64,000 nucleotides of DNA. It comes from Pogonophryne albipinna. Lineage: Eukaryota; Chordata; Actinopteri; Perciformes; Artedidraconidae. The notes below the pieces were generated by a model. That model made no database searches. It was not told the origin of the DNA and was given only the letters and a program-made list of their open reading frames with translations. The DNA lies in assembly GCA_028583405.1 (NCBI GenBank), contig CM053244.1, positions 3,818,793-3,882,792 of the forward strand, written 5' to 3'. The translations under genes were made by a program, and so were the position numbers. Below, piece after piece: positions 33,709 to 45,920 of the stretch (position 1 is the stretch's first letter; each line of letters begins with the position of its first letter).

Positions 33709-36700
33709 TTAAAGAAAATACATTACTTTATTATTACTTTATCCTGGCTTTTAATGTTTTTTTGTGAAAAAAGATTATTTAAATGTTTTTTTAGAAATAC
33801 TGTTAATGAGAAAAGAAATGGTCTCGATATGGGACTCACATCTAAATGCATGATTCCTGGTCTCAGGTTCAGCAGGAACTCACTTTCTATCTGTGCTGAA
33901 ATGTAAGGTGGATGTCAGCAATTACATTTTTCTTAAAGAGGAATTAAGATTTGACTTTAATCATCTTCCACCAGCCACGAGGGAAAGGCAGAGGCATCGA
34001 CAAGAGTCTGGCACAGACAGTCTGTAATTGACACAAAGGCCATATTTTTACAAAAGAGAGCAAGAGGATGGGTGATTAAAGTAGAGACATTAAAGCAGTT
34101 CAACATCTAGAGAGGCTGTAAGATCAAATCGTAATTATAGAAACTGCTCTGTCAGTTTTTGCTTTCCATATTGGCATCGTGCCTTTGGAACAATTCAAGC
34201 AGAGTAATAGTAGTAAACGTTTTTTGCCAGAACTATCCCTGACAATGACAGCCTTGGTTCTAACTGTTGTCTGAATGGGTGTCCTTAACAAATGAAAATA
34301 ATTAAGATATTAATTATCACACTAATCTACAAGTCAAATATGAGTTTATTCATTTTGGAAATCAAAGTGATCATTTAATGAATTACCCATGTTGAAAGGT
34401 AGCAGCCCATTAATTGGACTTTCTAATTCACCTTATGTTTGCCAGCTTGGTGGCACTTCCAAATGATCTTTTAATGTTGTGGCACTTCTGGTTAAATCAG
34501 GGAAGAAACTACCTTTATCAATTACCAATATGTGATTTCTTTAATTCAAAAAACGTCCGCTTTAAAATAACACGTCTACCTTTTTCTAATAATACGTCTC
34601 ACTGCCTGAACAGTAGACACAGGTCAGCACCGCAAGTTTACCCATAGAGTTTCAATTGCTATTTAATTACCAGAACCGCACAATTTGGATATAGCTAGCT
34701 AGCTTGTCAGATTGCAATGCGCTGGTTCACTTGGTAAATATATAGCAAATGTTAGCTAGCCAACATTAGCTATCTTGATATCATTCACTTGCTAAATATC
34801 TAACGCTCGCTAGCTTAGTAGCACACTGACAGGTTAATTGAGTTCGGTCTCTAAGTCTAAGCTCTCTAAGCTTGTTTTTAATAAATGTCATCACTGTGAC
34901 ATTTATACATTTAAAATAACTTGCACTGGCAGACGTGTAGACTGTCTTAGTCTTCACTTCTAGCAGGGGCCATCTGTGTCTACACAACTATCCCATATAA
35001 GATTTTGGGCTATTGTCATATGTGCCAGTCTCTTACAGAGGATGGATGTGTAACTTTAAAAACATCTGATCACTGCTATGTAGCTGTGAACGATCTTGAA
35101 TGAACTCTATACAGAATGTTTACTGCTAATTCAATAAATAAATGGTGTTGACTTTGCATTGATTTCCTTAGAACTGTGAAGCTCACACTGCAATAAGGTG
35201 CAGGTCATTTGTTCTGTGATGTCCAACAAAGCTTTTGCAAAATGTAGCTTAATAAAGGCAACAGGCAAAACATGTCCCATTGTACCTGTTTTATCGTTAG
35301 CTGGCTCTCTTGCTTTTTGTTCCCCTGCTACTCTGCCTCCCGACATAACCCCATCTCTGCGTCTTCCTCCTCTTTTCCATCGACGTCAGGATGGCATGCG
35401 ACAGCCCTCTTTTCTCACTCCGTTAAGCATATCAAGCAGCCTAAATCCCTGATGTTAGAAATGCATTTATAGGCAACAATTATGTAAAGTGAGTTAAGCC
35501 CCAGCCAGTTGTGCTTCGCTCTTCTATCCCCTTATTTGCTGCAAGTTTCCATCGAAAACAACCTCAAAATACACACTTTAGAAGCTTTCATACACACAAA
35601 AGCTTTAAAACAAATACATGGTGGAGTTGAAAGCAAAAAGATAGGATATGGAGGTTTTGAAGATAGAGCTAGAGGAAGGAAACACAGACCGTGACCTGGA
35701 CTTTTCTCTTCTTTACAACTTGCCTCATAAGTACTGGAAACCAAATCCCACGTAGGCGTGACCTTGGAAACTTTCACTCCGACAGACAACGGAGACAGCA
35801 AGCCCCTCGTAAGGCCTTATATCCCTGAGACATGACTAGACGCGCCTGCCGTGGCCCATATGGCAGATTTATTACTAGGCCACTTGCTTTTTGTCAGTCA
35901 CTGGTTTTCTGCAGAACACAGAGGATAAGAGTAAAGTACGGAGAAGGGCACATCGAAGCGCCAAACTCCCCTGTGGATAAAACACTGATAAAAAGCATCT
36001 ATTTCCATCAGACATGTTTTATTTAACAATTGTCTTCATCAGATAAAACATGAAAGAATCAGGCATCTGACATTGAAGGGAATGCAAACTAACTCTCTCT
36101 AAATACCCACTTATTAATCACAATTATTTTTGATAACAACATGTGTTCAAACCAGAACCCCAACAAAACATGTCTTTTAGGTTTTTGGTTTACTTTTCCA
36201 TCTCACTGCATCTGGTCTTGAAAAGCAATTTTTCTAAAAGTTTTAAAACTTTCTAAACTTCGATCAAACAGCAGAAGTACAGGGTGAGGGAGTGAAGGCT
36301 CCATCATTATTTTCTGAAATGTAGTTTATTTTTCCACTGTGCAAACTGTAAGTCTGTTGAAAGTGAATTGAGACCAGGTGAGTTGAGAATAAAGAGTTCT
36401 CAGCTGACATCAGAAATAGGTGTCCATGCAAGCTGGCTGTGTGATTAGAATAGAAGAGACCTGTCATGCCTCGCTCAAAAGATTCCAAACTCATGTAAAA
36501 CAAAATCACTATCCCTCTGTCTATGCACATGTCTCTACATGACCAAGTATGTGTGCTTGGTGTTTTTGATTAAAAAGAAGAGCAGCAATCGTCGCTGATA
36601 CCCGTAGACCGAATCCTGACACATCACACTTCAGCCAGCTTTGTGGGAGTGTCAGAGTGTGTGTGACGCAAGACAAAAATGCAAATAGTGGTTATGTGTG

Positions 36701-37574
36701 TGAAATCAGTTGTAAAGAGCACCATCTCCCACAAAGTCACACTACAGCATTTGTGACAGGACAAAGTAGCACCCTCCACAGTACATGGTGTAAACTCTAC
36801 GGAGTGTGACACTGCTGTCTCGTTCCCCTCTGTTCTCCGTAGTGGTGTTATTTCCACGGGGACCATCTGAAATTCGAAGTTCTTCCAAAGTGCACGTAGG
36901 GAAACCAAACAAAGCTCAGTATTGTTGTTCTAAAGTTTCACAAAATGAGGCTTATGAATAATTATACACCCTGCCTACATCAGAAACTGCTTTATTCACT
37001 GTAGTTTTGCCCTTTCAAACTAAAATCCATCGTTGGTTTGGTCACCGATGGGAAACACTTCAGTGCCTAGACATGATGTGTCCAAAGAACCTTTGAATCA
37101 TCTCAACCAATACACCAAAAAGGCATTTTACTGATAAAAGCCCTGTGGTTTTCTATATTAACTTTAACCTTGTAAATTTATATACTAACTCTGACATCTT
37201 CATTGACATGTTACAATCTTTCAATAAGCTCACTAAACAAATATCAGTTCACAGAAATGTTATTTCAGTGTCATGTTTGTATTGAACAGGTTATTTAACA
37301 GTGGAATAAAACTATTTTTAAACTATTGGAAAGCACGGAAAATGTGTGTGCATTGAGATGAACCATTAAGATGACAAGAAGTCATGAACACTAACCCAGA
37401 CATTAGTTGTCTAACTTGAACCTAAGACACTTGTAGCCTCTGCTGACGCACAATAAGGGGAATGTCAACACAGACACTTGTAGCCCACTCTGCTGTTCCT
37501 CAGCGCCGCTTCCCCTCCCTCCGGCTGAAATTATGAATGTAAGGCGTATAGTAATCATAGATAACACGGCAGGG
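33709..37574. other. 3.9 kb without a recognised gene or transposon
   Basis: The longest stretch in the window free of recognisable elements. Open frames are short and lack splice context. It could be intronic or regulatory DNA of a host gene, but nothing in it proves that. Confidence 0.5.
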
Positions 37575-37582
37575 TCCGTGAC

Positions 37583-38124
37583 CAGTGGTGTAGTGGGCGT
37601 TGGACGCGGAGGTACGCCGTACCCCCACTTATTTGAAGTATGATTTTTTTTTTTAATAGTCTAATAAATCTAAAATCATTGCCAGTGTTATCAGTTGCAA
37701 GTGTGTATTTGTTGTAATAATGACGAAAACATAATAGGCAGATTTCACAGAAATTATAATAAAAACGTAGCTCAAGCATTTATGCAACTTGATTTGAAGC
37801 GTGTGTGTGTGTGAGGGGCAGCACCGTGTGTGTGTGTAGGGTGACCAGGTGTCCCGGACTGCACACACAGCATTTTTATTATTTGCCCCGCGTCCCACAA
37901 ATTGAGACTATGTCCCGCATTTGAGTGACAGTCGCGCAGAAAGGCCGGATCGGTTCTCTGACAGCCGGCACCGCCCTTTATTATTATATTGTCTAAACGG
38001 CATCATGTAAGTTGCGCTGACAGGCGACACAGCGGTCCACACACAGTGTACCCCCCCCCCCGTTGACAGTTCACAAGTGCGTCCATAGTGTCCCCCCAGT
38101 AAACAAATCCCCACTACACCACTG
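37583..38124. mobile_element. Non-autonomous hAT element, 542 bp
   Basis: Perfect 14-bp inverted ends CAGTGGTGTAGTGG and a perfect 8-bp target duplication TCCGTGAC at 37575-37582 and 38125-38132. Inside are a (GT)n run and AGGGTGACCAGGTGTCCCGG...ATGTCCCGCATTTGAG, a piece of another dispersed fish repeat. No transposase. Confidence 0.95.
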
Positions 38125-38276
38125 TCCGTGACAGTTTGTTTTCATCTGATTTCAATTAAACAAAGTCTTGGTTTTCAGAATATTAAACTTGATTCAGCAA
38201 ATTCAGATGATAAATACAGCTTTGAAGCTTCGGCATAATTACAAGCGGAGAACGGAGTAACTTGACGTCACAGCAG

Positions 38277-38963
38277 TGTTAGACATTAAAATCAATGTTT
38301 AATGATATAATATAGTTTAAACATACAGTACTTTTATAACTGTTTTATTGTGAAAATACTTCCGGTTAACTTTCGCCTGTGGTTAAAGTTTATTTTGAAA
38401 AGCTATTCCGGAAGGGATCTCCGAAATACCAACAGTAAGCTTGACTTCAGGTTTTACGGAAAACACGATTACAGCCGTTAAAATGCATTAAATAAAAAGT
38501 CATGAGGAGAAAAGGCGTGTGGAAGTTATACAATGACCACACAACGTTTAAATCCTCTGTTATGTGCGATATCGGACATTGGAGAAAGAGGTGGGAGAAC
38601 GACATCAGCAGCCGCCATTGAAGGAGGAGCGCTGGATCGATACAGACTGAGGACAACGCGACCTCAGGCACTTCTCCACGGCCGCCACTGGGAGAGGGAG
38701 CTGCAGCCTCTCTCCTCACTACCTTCTCAGATTACATCCCAGAGAGGAGGAGCGAAGGGGAAGCGGGAAGAACGAATGTGTGTGGGCTACTTCTCCACGG
38801 CCGCCACGGCGAGAGGGAGCTGCAGCCTTTCTCTCCTCACTACCTTCTGTCTGATTCATTGCCATTTAATTAAAGTACCCATTTGAACCTTATGCCAGAG
38901 ACTCCATTGTCTCTTACTTTCTAAGCTTCTCTCCTGGATGTGAGAATAACGAATACCCTAACA
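38277..38963 (+). mobile_element. Solo LTR, TGTTAG family, 687 bp
   Basis: Perfect 6-bp inverted ends TGTTAG...CTAACA and a 4-bp target duplication GCAG at 38273-38276 and 38964-38967. It is longer than the copy at 26834 because an internal block (ACTTCTCCACGGCCGCCAC...CTCTCCTCACTACCTTCT) is present twice, about 120 bp apart (38668 and 38788). Confidence 0.9.
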
Positions 38964-38967
38964 GCAG

Positions 38968-39516
38968 CCGCTGTTTCTCGTGAGGGTTTTCCCCGGGAAA
39001 CAAACACAAACGCGTCACAGATTATTTTGCGGTATTTGGCTGCCGAACGAAATAATGTACGCAGCTCGCGACGTAACTAGGAGTCTAGTGGACGGTATCA
39101 GTACTACAAGTAAAACATATAAAATGAATTACGTTGTTTATAAATTAATCTGAGGGCTGCAAAAAGAGGAGGTATTAGGTTCACAACAGGATTACCCAAC
39201 ACATAGCAGCCACTTTATTAGTTCTAAAAGAGTTGTTCTCATTGTACATCCTTAATAAACACATTGTGAAATGTTGCACAACACATTCCCTGAACTTTTA
39301 CATTTTATTGGAGGATCCTTGACAATAAGTCAGGACATGAAGGAGATAGAAGAGCTCTCTGAATGTTCCGTAGTCATGACTCCAGGCTTGAGATGATTAA
39401 GAATACGTCTCTCTCCCTGTCAACATTAAAGATGATTTAAGGTCCTTCGACTGAGTGTCTATGTTGTCATAACGGAAGTCAGAATGTCTCGCAAGGGTTT
39501 TGAGTCGCTAATATGT
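38968..39516. other. Non-coding stretch, nothing recognised
   Basis: About 550 bp between a solo LTR and a hAT element, with no supported feature. Confidence 0.45.
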
Positions 39517-39524
39517 CATATAGT

Positions 39525-39996
39525 CAGGGGTGCACGTTTTTCCCTGGTTCGCAAAGGAGCACCTGGAGATGGTGCTTGGTGCGCATCCTTAAAATTAAAT
39601 AAACCGGACCTTTTGAGGGGTACTTGACTTTATGAACGGGGGGGGGAGTGCGCTAGTGAGCACGCTGTGCGGAGCGCATAAAGCAGACTCTTCACGCGAT
39701 AGCGAGGGGCAGAGCGAGGGATCGCAGATGCCGTCGTGCTCGCGGACGGAATTATACTCGAATTATACTTTGGCGGCCGTTAATATACCTGGGCGGCCCG
39801 CCAAGTAAAGTCTATGTGTGGGAAACCCTGCTATCTCACCAGTTCTTATGCAACTTGCACATATCTCTCTCTTCTATTCTCTCTCTCTCTCTCTCGCTCT
39901 CTCTCAATGTTGGTGCGCAAATGCGCCTTTTTTCAAATGATCCGGTGCTCTTTTTTGGCGGGGGGTGCGCCTGCGCACCAGTTATGTGCAGCCCTG
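39525..39996. mobile_element. Non-autonomous hAT element, 472 bp
   Basis: Ends CAGGGGTGCAC and, inward from the right, CAGGGCTGCACATAACTGG, with a perfect 8-bp target duplication CATATAGT at 39517-39524 and 39997-40004. A (CT)n run lies at 39878-39905. The GTGCGCAAATGCGCCTTTT inner block is typical of this fish family; a relative starts at 56165. Confidence 0.92.
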
Positions 39997-40004
39997 CATA
40001 TAGT

Positions 40005-40661
40005 CTCATACCGTGGTTATTCCTATGACTTGGAAGCCCAGCAAATACTGTTGTGATAAGAAACATGTGGGTGAAGCCTAAAATGTAATTTCCCCATACA
40101 AGTAAACGGCATTGTCAATTACATTTAAAAGAAAACGCATTTCCCAGGGATTACATTTGAATAAGAGAAAACTCAAAGGACTTTCATCCAGGACAAAGCT
40201 GTGTAAGTCAGCAGTAGCTTATTTATATATAGGCTACTTGTTTTAAGCCAAGCCATGACCTTTCACTAAGGCGATTCATTGCCTCTTTCTGGACACGTCT
40301 GTGATGGAACTGCAGGGTTTTGCAGGTGATGGTAAAGAGAACAAGAGTGTGTGGGTCGGGTGTGTGTTTGACTGTCTATAAAGGTTAAAAGCACAATCTA
40401 AATGGCAGTGACCATCCTCCAAAGGGACCATACTGAAATACAATCACCGGTGTCTCAGGTTAACGTGCACACAAACTGAAGACCCTCAGCTTTCCCCTCT
40501 TCTCTTTCTAATCATGAGATCTCTGAAAAGGTGACTGAGGTTAAAGCTGCTGGTCACTTCCGACAGACCCTCCCGCACAGATTTACGATATGCAGCATTT
40601 AAATCTGATGATCATTTCAGCCTTGCAACATGCACACACTAACTGACTGTATTTTGACTGC
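40005..40661. other. Non-coding stretch, nothing recognised
   Basis: About 650 bp between two hAT elements. No coding signal. Confidence 0.45.
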
Positions 40662-41069
40662 CGCCAGGACAGTGTTCATTTCGTCAACAAAAACTATGAC
40701 GAAAAATGTTCGTCAACGACCTTTTTTACATGACTAAGACGAGACGATGACGAGCTAAACATAGATTCTTGATAATGAAAACTTTGACCAAATGTATATT
40801 TACATTCAAAATGCAGGGTATTTTCCCCCAAGTGTCCGTGTAACTTCGTCACTGTGGACTGACGGCTTCGGGCCTTGTCACTCAGCACTTTAGTGAACAG
40901 TTTGCACTTTATTAGCGTGATTGCACAGTACAGTTTGGCATTACATATTTGCACATAATTTATATGTGGTATTTATTAACTGATTAAACCGTATTGATTG
41001 GAATGTCGTCTGGCAGGTGCTGGTCGGGTCCTCGGCTCCACCTGACAAGATAGGGGAGTTAACGAGAGC

Positions 41070-42078
41070 CAGTGGCGGCGCTAGGGGGTGGCTACTTGGG
41101 CTCAAGCCCCGGATGTTTTCTGAAAAGCCCCGGATAAATGCACTTAATAAAAAAAAAATGGATGATGTTTCAGGTTTGTGAATCTAATGGTGATATCTGC
41201 ACTCTGGCTGACTGAGTAGGAAGTGAAAAAGAGTGATGTAACGTTAATGTTATAGCTAGTAAACATGGAGTAACCACACTAAGTATACCCTTATATGTTA
41301 GTATGTATACAGAACATGACTACAAATTATCCTAAGATGTAACGTTAACCCTTCAGACCTCAGTCTAAAATAACGTATTCCAATTTTTATTTTGCTTTCG
41401 CTCGTGGAATTATGCCGGCTCTCGTTTCAGTACACATAACAACGGAACCATAGCAACGGAACTGACAGGCAACCCTCTGAATCAGACTCCGATTGGCTGG
41501 GACTGCATCCACTCAGTGTCCGATACAGAAACGTGACTCTTACACTCTTTACCTCACAAACAAAGATGGTGGATGAGAATATATCTATAAAACGATAAGC
41601 AATGCGCCGGTGAGACTATCCGCATCCTTTAAAACTATTGTAGGGCCATACCTACATAAGGTTTATTTATACGTTTTCTTTTTCAAAATACCAAACAGAT
41701 CATGCATTTTAGCCATGCCTCATTTCGCTCTCCTCCACCCTGTCTTTGCATGCGCTGCAGCTGGCCACGCCCCCCTGCAAAGGAGGGGGCCGAGTTACGA
41801 GCGTCAAGTTACCATGCTGTTACCATGCCACGGCAACCTCTCATTCCCCTGATAGGTGGAGAGTTGGCCATATAGACGGAGCTCCTCGTCACTGACGTCA
41901 GACTATTTTCAAATCTGGATCAGTCTGTATCAGATCCGTTAAAGCCCCGTTTCTAGAGATTTGGGTATGGAGGAAAAGAGAGGGTTGTGTTTTGTGACAC
42001 TTGGTGAGTTCCCTGACACACCGGGGACACATGTTCATGTATAAAAGACGTACAAAGGTGACATATCACTCCCCCTTG
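41070..42078. mobile_element. hAT-like start plus unassigned inserted DNA
   Basis: At 41070 CAGTGGCGGCGCTAGGGG opens a familiar fish hAT-type terminus (a relative is at 55818), but its partner end is not found. About 41150-42053 holds unassigned DNA, then TACAAAGGTGACATATCAC near 42050, which resembles a MITE end. Boundaries unresolved. Confidence 0.35.
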
Positions 42079-42345
42079 TCTGTTGCTGCTGATTGTGTGC
42101 ACCTGGTGCCCTGTGTTGTCTCCTCCCCCCTCACCTGTGTCTTGTTGGTTTGATTGGTCTGGGTGTATTTAGGCTCTGTGTTTCCTGTCAGTGTGGGTGA
42201 GATCCTTGTGGCTGGTGATGGTGTTCACATGCACAGTCAGATTGAGGCTGTGTCTATGATTAAATAAATGCCCACACCGGGTTATATGCGAACTCTCTGC
42301 CTCTGCCTCCTTGCTTGGCCGGGCCGCTCAACGGTCAGCTTCACA
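42079..42345 (+). mobile_element. Truncated LTR, relative of 31935-32211
   Basis: Opposite orientation to the copy at 31935-32211. Shares GCACCTGGTGCCCTGTG, GTATTTAGGCTCTGTGTTTC and GGGCCGCTCAACGGTCAGC, ending TTCACA. An AAATAAATG polyadenylation-type signal is at 42262. The 5' end lacks a clear TG terminus and no target duplication is seen. Confidence 0.65.
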
Positions 42346-42567
42346 GTCCGTCTTGTCTGTCAAAATGCATCTTACATTTCTAACTTGCAATGTCATTATT
42401 TCCGCTCTCTTCACTCCAGAAGAGCGATCTCCCTGTGTCTCTCTGTGTGCGGGGGGCGGGGCCTAACAGACACGCTGCAGCGGCACACAGATCTGCTGGG
42501 GACGGAGCATTCAGAAGTATAGAGACACTCTACAAGGCTTGATGTGGACAAAGCTCGTTTGCCATTA

Positions 42568-42851
42568 CGGGCCGTCCACACAGCCGCGTGCGTTGACGCT
42601 TCACCATTCACTTTGAATGGTGAAGCGTCACTTTTCGCCGAACAGCATTGTGGGAAGCGAAGCGTTGCTGGCGTGGCTCGCTGGAAAAGCCTTGGCAGAA
42701 GCGTCAGCCAATCGAATCATATGCCAGTACAAGCTCTAGCCAATCAAACGGCTGCTTGTGTGTCTGGGGCGGGAGATTCATGTGATTGGTTGTTGGTCGA
42801 GCTTCAGACACGCCGGCAAGCTTCAACGCACGCCGCTGTGTGGATGGGCCG
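42568..42851. mobile_element. PIF/Harbinger-like MITE with central hairpin, 284 bp
   Basis: Inverted ends CGGGCCGTCCACACAGC and CGGCCCATCCACACAGC, flanked by TTA at 42565-42567 and 42852-42854. Within the left arm lies a perfect hairpin: 17-bp arms at 42594-42610 and 42614-42630 (TGACGCTTCACCATTCA) with a 3-base loop. Confidence 0.88.
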
Positions 42852-43131
42852 TTAGTGTTTTCGCGTTGGCGCGTTGACAGGAGTAGAGCAGTCTGTCCAA
42901 ACAGCCGGCCAAAAGGAGTCATATTCAGTCGGAGAAATGCACGACTTCCTTAACTCGTAGCTCTGTTGCCCCAATTACGAGTAACGTTATCACATCAGGT
43001 GCGCAGAGGTGGGAGAAGTACTCAGATCTTGTAGTTAAGTACAAAAATACCATAGTGTAGGAAGAGTTCCTCAAGTAAAAGTATGATCATCAAAATATAG
43101 TGAAAGTAGCGACAGTAAAAGTAGTCATTGT

Positions 43132-44848
43132 CAGGGTTCGTACGGTCATTGAAAAGTCATGGAAATTCAAAATGCAAATTCCAGGCCCTGGAAAAGTTAT
43201 GGAAAACAATATTTTTCTCAAAGTTTTGGAAAAGTCATGGAAATGTAACTAAAGTTGCGTCAAATATAATTTACATTTTATCGAATCGCCTAAATAATCT
43301 GCGGTCGCGAGCTGTTATGTGCCATCATGACGCGCATGGTGTTATTTTTTAATATATGAAGCGCGAGCTGTGTGCTCGAGTCTTCCTGCCTGTCGGGCCG
43401 GCTGCACTCTGCTGCTCCGGGTCAGCTACATTATCTACGGTGCGTTCGTTAACTGTGCGGAGTCACTGTGGCACAGACTGAGCCGCTGGTGAACAGCTGT
43501 TAGAACGGGCCGTTCAGGTGTTCAGAGCAGAGCGGCAGAGCGTGATGTGAACTGAAACGTTTTTCTGTCGCAATATCATTTAAGGAATCGTTGAGCTAGC
43601 TAGCTAGCATACATTGTCACTATCTGCTAACGTTAGCTTTAGCCTTCGTTTTCTAATAGTTTTGTTCATAGGCTATAAACAGAGGTGGTATAAGTATAGA
43701 TATTATGCTAGAGTAAAAGTAGAAGTACTCAGATCTTGTACTTTAGTAGAAGTACTCAGATCTTGTACTTGATTAAAAGCAGAAGTACTCAGGTCTTGTA
43801 CTTGAGTAAAAGTAGAAGTACTCAGATCTTGTACTTGAGTAAAAGTAGAAGTACCAGAGTGTAGGAATACTCTGTCACAGTAAAAGTCCTGCATTCAAAA
43901 TGTTCCTCAAGTTAAAGTAGAAAAGTATTATCATCAAAATATAGTGAAAGTAGCGACAGTGAAAGTAGTCGTTGTGCAGATTGGTCCATTTCAGAATAAT
44001 ATATATGATATGTTTTATAATGATTGATCATGAAAGTGTTCTCAAAGCTGGTGAAGGTGCAGCCAGTCTGAATGACTTTGTAGACTGCAGGGTAGCTTGT
44101 GGATTTACTCCAGGTGGAACTAAAGTCTGATTCAACACTTGATTATATTTCACATCATTAATCCACATCTGTAAAGTAACTAAAGGTATTAATACATGTA
44201 GAGGAGTAGAAGTACACCATGTACCTCTGAACTGTAGAGGAGAAGAAGAACAAAGTAGCAAAACATTGAAATACTTAAATAAAGTACAAGTATCTCAAAA
44301 TTGTACCCAAGTATAGTACTTGAGTTTATGAATTTAGTTACTTTACACCAGTGGCTATACAGATAGAAAGACTAAGCCTTGCACAGAGGCATGAAAATAC
44401 ATTTTCAAAATGCTCAACAGCCAGAATTATAAACTGACTGCGAAACAATTAAAATAAATGCTTTTATATATTTCTATTAGATGTGACTCTTTGGCGTTTC
44501 TGTTATTATTACCTGCTGCTTTAGTTGTTCTGACTGCTAACATCCTGTTATTCCTCATTTTAAAACCGATATTCCGGGGGCTCGGGTCCTTGTCACCTTT
44601 TTCATACCTGATGACTTTGCCTCCCTGACTACAGTTGCTTCAGCGTGTAGAAGCTAGTAAGCAGACTATTTGATTTGTTTTAGATAGGCACAACATGTTT
44701 CATATGCAGACCTTATTTTCCTGTTCCATGTTCAAATAAAACATTTTCAGTGGTAAAAAAAATGTGGTCATGGAAAATTAGGTAAAGGTCATTGAGAAGT
44801 CTTGGAAAAGTCATTGAAAATCATTGGTGAAAAAGTGTATGAACCCTG
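43132..44848. mobile_element. CAGGGTTCGTAC-type DNA transposon, 1.7 kb
   Basis: Inverted ends CAGGGTTCGTACGGTCATTG and CAGGGTTCATACACTTTTTC, with AAAAGTCATGGAAA-type subterminal repeats on both sides. CATTGT flanks it at 43126-43131 and 44849-44854. Outside sequence joins to match the uninterrupted version at about 51590-51620. It carries a nested CAGAGGTGG element. No transposase recognised. Confidence 0.8.
43680..44353. mobile_element. CAGAGGTGG-type hAT element nested in 43132-44848
   Basis: Starts CAGAGGTGGTATAAGTATAG and ends TTACACCAGTG, flanked by GCTATAAA (43672-43679) and GCTATACA (44354-44361), an 8-bp duplication with one mismatch. It contains about four copies of the 33-bp AGTACTCAGATCTTG minisatellite at 43713-43855. 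Confidence 0.75.
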
Positions 44849-45159
44849 CATTGTGCAGATTGGTCCATTTCAGAATAATATATATGATATGTTTTATAAT
44901 GATTGATCATGAAAGTGTTCTCAAAGCTGGTAAAGGTGCAGCTAGTTTGAATGACTTTGTATACTGCAGGGTAGCTTGTGGATTTACTCCAGGTGGAACT
45001 AAAGTCTGATTTAACACTTGATTAGATTTCACATCATTCATCCAGATCTGTGAAGTAACTAAAGGTATTCAATACATGTAGTGGAGGAAAAGTAGCAAAA
45101 CATTTAAATACTCCAGTAAAGTACAAGTACCTCAACATTTTACTCAAGTACAGTACCAT

Positions 45160-45701
45160 ATTTTAACATAATTATATATATTTCATTTATTTCACATTTA
45201 AATAAACAATTAATTTGGTTAACAATTTGTTCGTTTTTCCCTTTAAAAAAATTACAAAGTAAATGGAAGAATACCGTTAAAGTACCGGATCGATAATAAT
45301 AATACATTTTATTTGTAGGCGCCTTTCATGACACCCAAGGACACCGTACAATTTGTTTAAAAAAAGAAAGAAAACGCTAATAGGCAACAGAACATGATAA
45401 AAACACAAACAGGAAATCATGGAGGAGACCGTCAATTTGACACAAATGAAACGTGTAATGGGGAGCACTGCAGTGAGCAGGCAGATTTGAACAGATGGGG
45501 TTTTAATTGGGATTTGAATATGGTGATTGTGTCTGACTGTCGGATGTGCGGGGGGAGGGAGTTCCAGAGTCTGGGAGCAGTGCAGCTTAAAGCCCGAGCA
45601 CCCATGGTGACGAGGCGTGGGGTGGCGGCGGTTAGCAGACCAGCAGAGGGATCGATAAGAGTAGTAGTACTGTAGAAAATCTTAACGATACCCATCCCTA
45701 G
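45160..45701 (-). mobile_element. Repeat ending in AGGGATGGGTATCG, split by a LINE
   Basis: Plus-strand right end CGATACCCATCCCTAG at about 45687-45702; read inward it is the AGGGATGGGTATCGTTAAG start of a dispersed fish repeat. Its body is cut at GGATCGATAA by a LINE insertion (45297-45648) and continues leftward through CCGTTAAAGTACC. The left end is not defined. Confidence 0.55.
45297..45648 (-). mobile_element. 5'-truncated LINE with 10-bp target duplication
   Basis: A 352-bp minus-strand insertion bounded by GGATCGATAA at 45287-45296 and 45649-45658. The 3' end carries an (ATT)n-like tail and TTTATTTGTAGGCGCC. An 87-residue frame (to 45432) reads MGARALSCTAPRLWNSLPPH then IRQSDTITIFKSQLK, the conserved C-terminal block of L2/Rex-type reverse transcriptases, ending normally. 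This is a different family from the L2 copies elsewhere in the window. Confidence 0.82.
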
Positions 45702-45920
45702 ATATTACACAAGTAAAGTGTTAAGAGAATGTTGCTTTACGAATTTCAACACTTGATGCTGGCACCTTGATTCAGATTCCTGTATTTGCCTATTTGGTTT
45801 AAAGAGAGAAAACATTTGACTAAAATTGTATGTTTCATCGACTAAAACTAGACTAAAACTATGAAGGATATAAATTACTAAAATGTGCCAAACTAATAAC
45901 CATTTGTCTAAAGACTAAAT

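Larger units (their letters stand above)
43004..45155. mobile_element. CAGAGGTGG-type hAT element, interrupted
   Basis: Starts CAGAGGTGGGAGAAGTACTC. Its body (AGTAAAAGTAGTC...GCAGATTGGTCCATTTCAG) is split by the element at 43132-44848 and resumes at 44849. The right part ends in TTTTACTCAAGTAC near 45150 without a clear terminal CTG. A second member of the same family lies inside the interrupting element. Confidence 0.65.

Noticed and set aside
33413..33712. A 99-codon frame of repeated Ile and Tyr
   Set aside because: It is a translation of the TA/TATC microsatellite.
43703..43894. Repetitive Ser/Thr-rich frame (also 51360-51551)
   Set aside because: Translation of the 33-bp minisatellite inside a hAT-type element.
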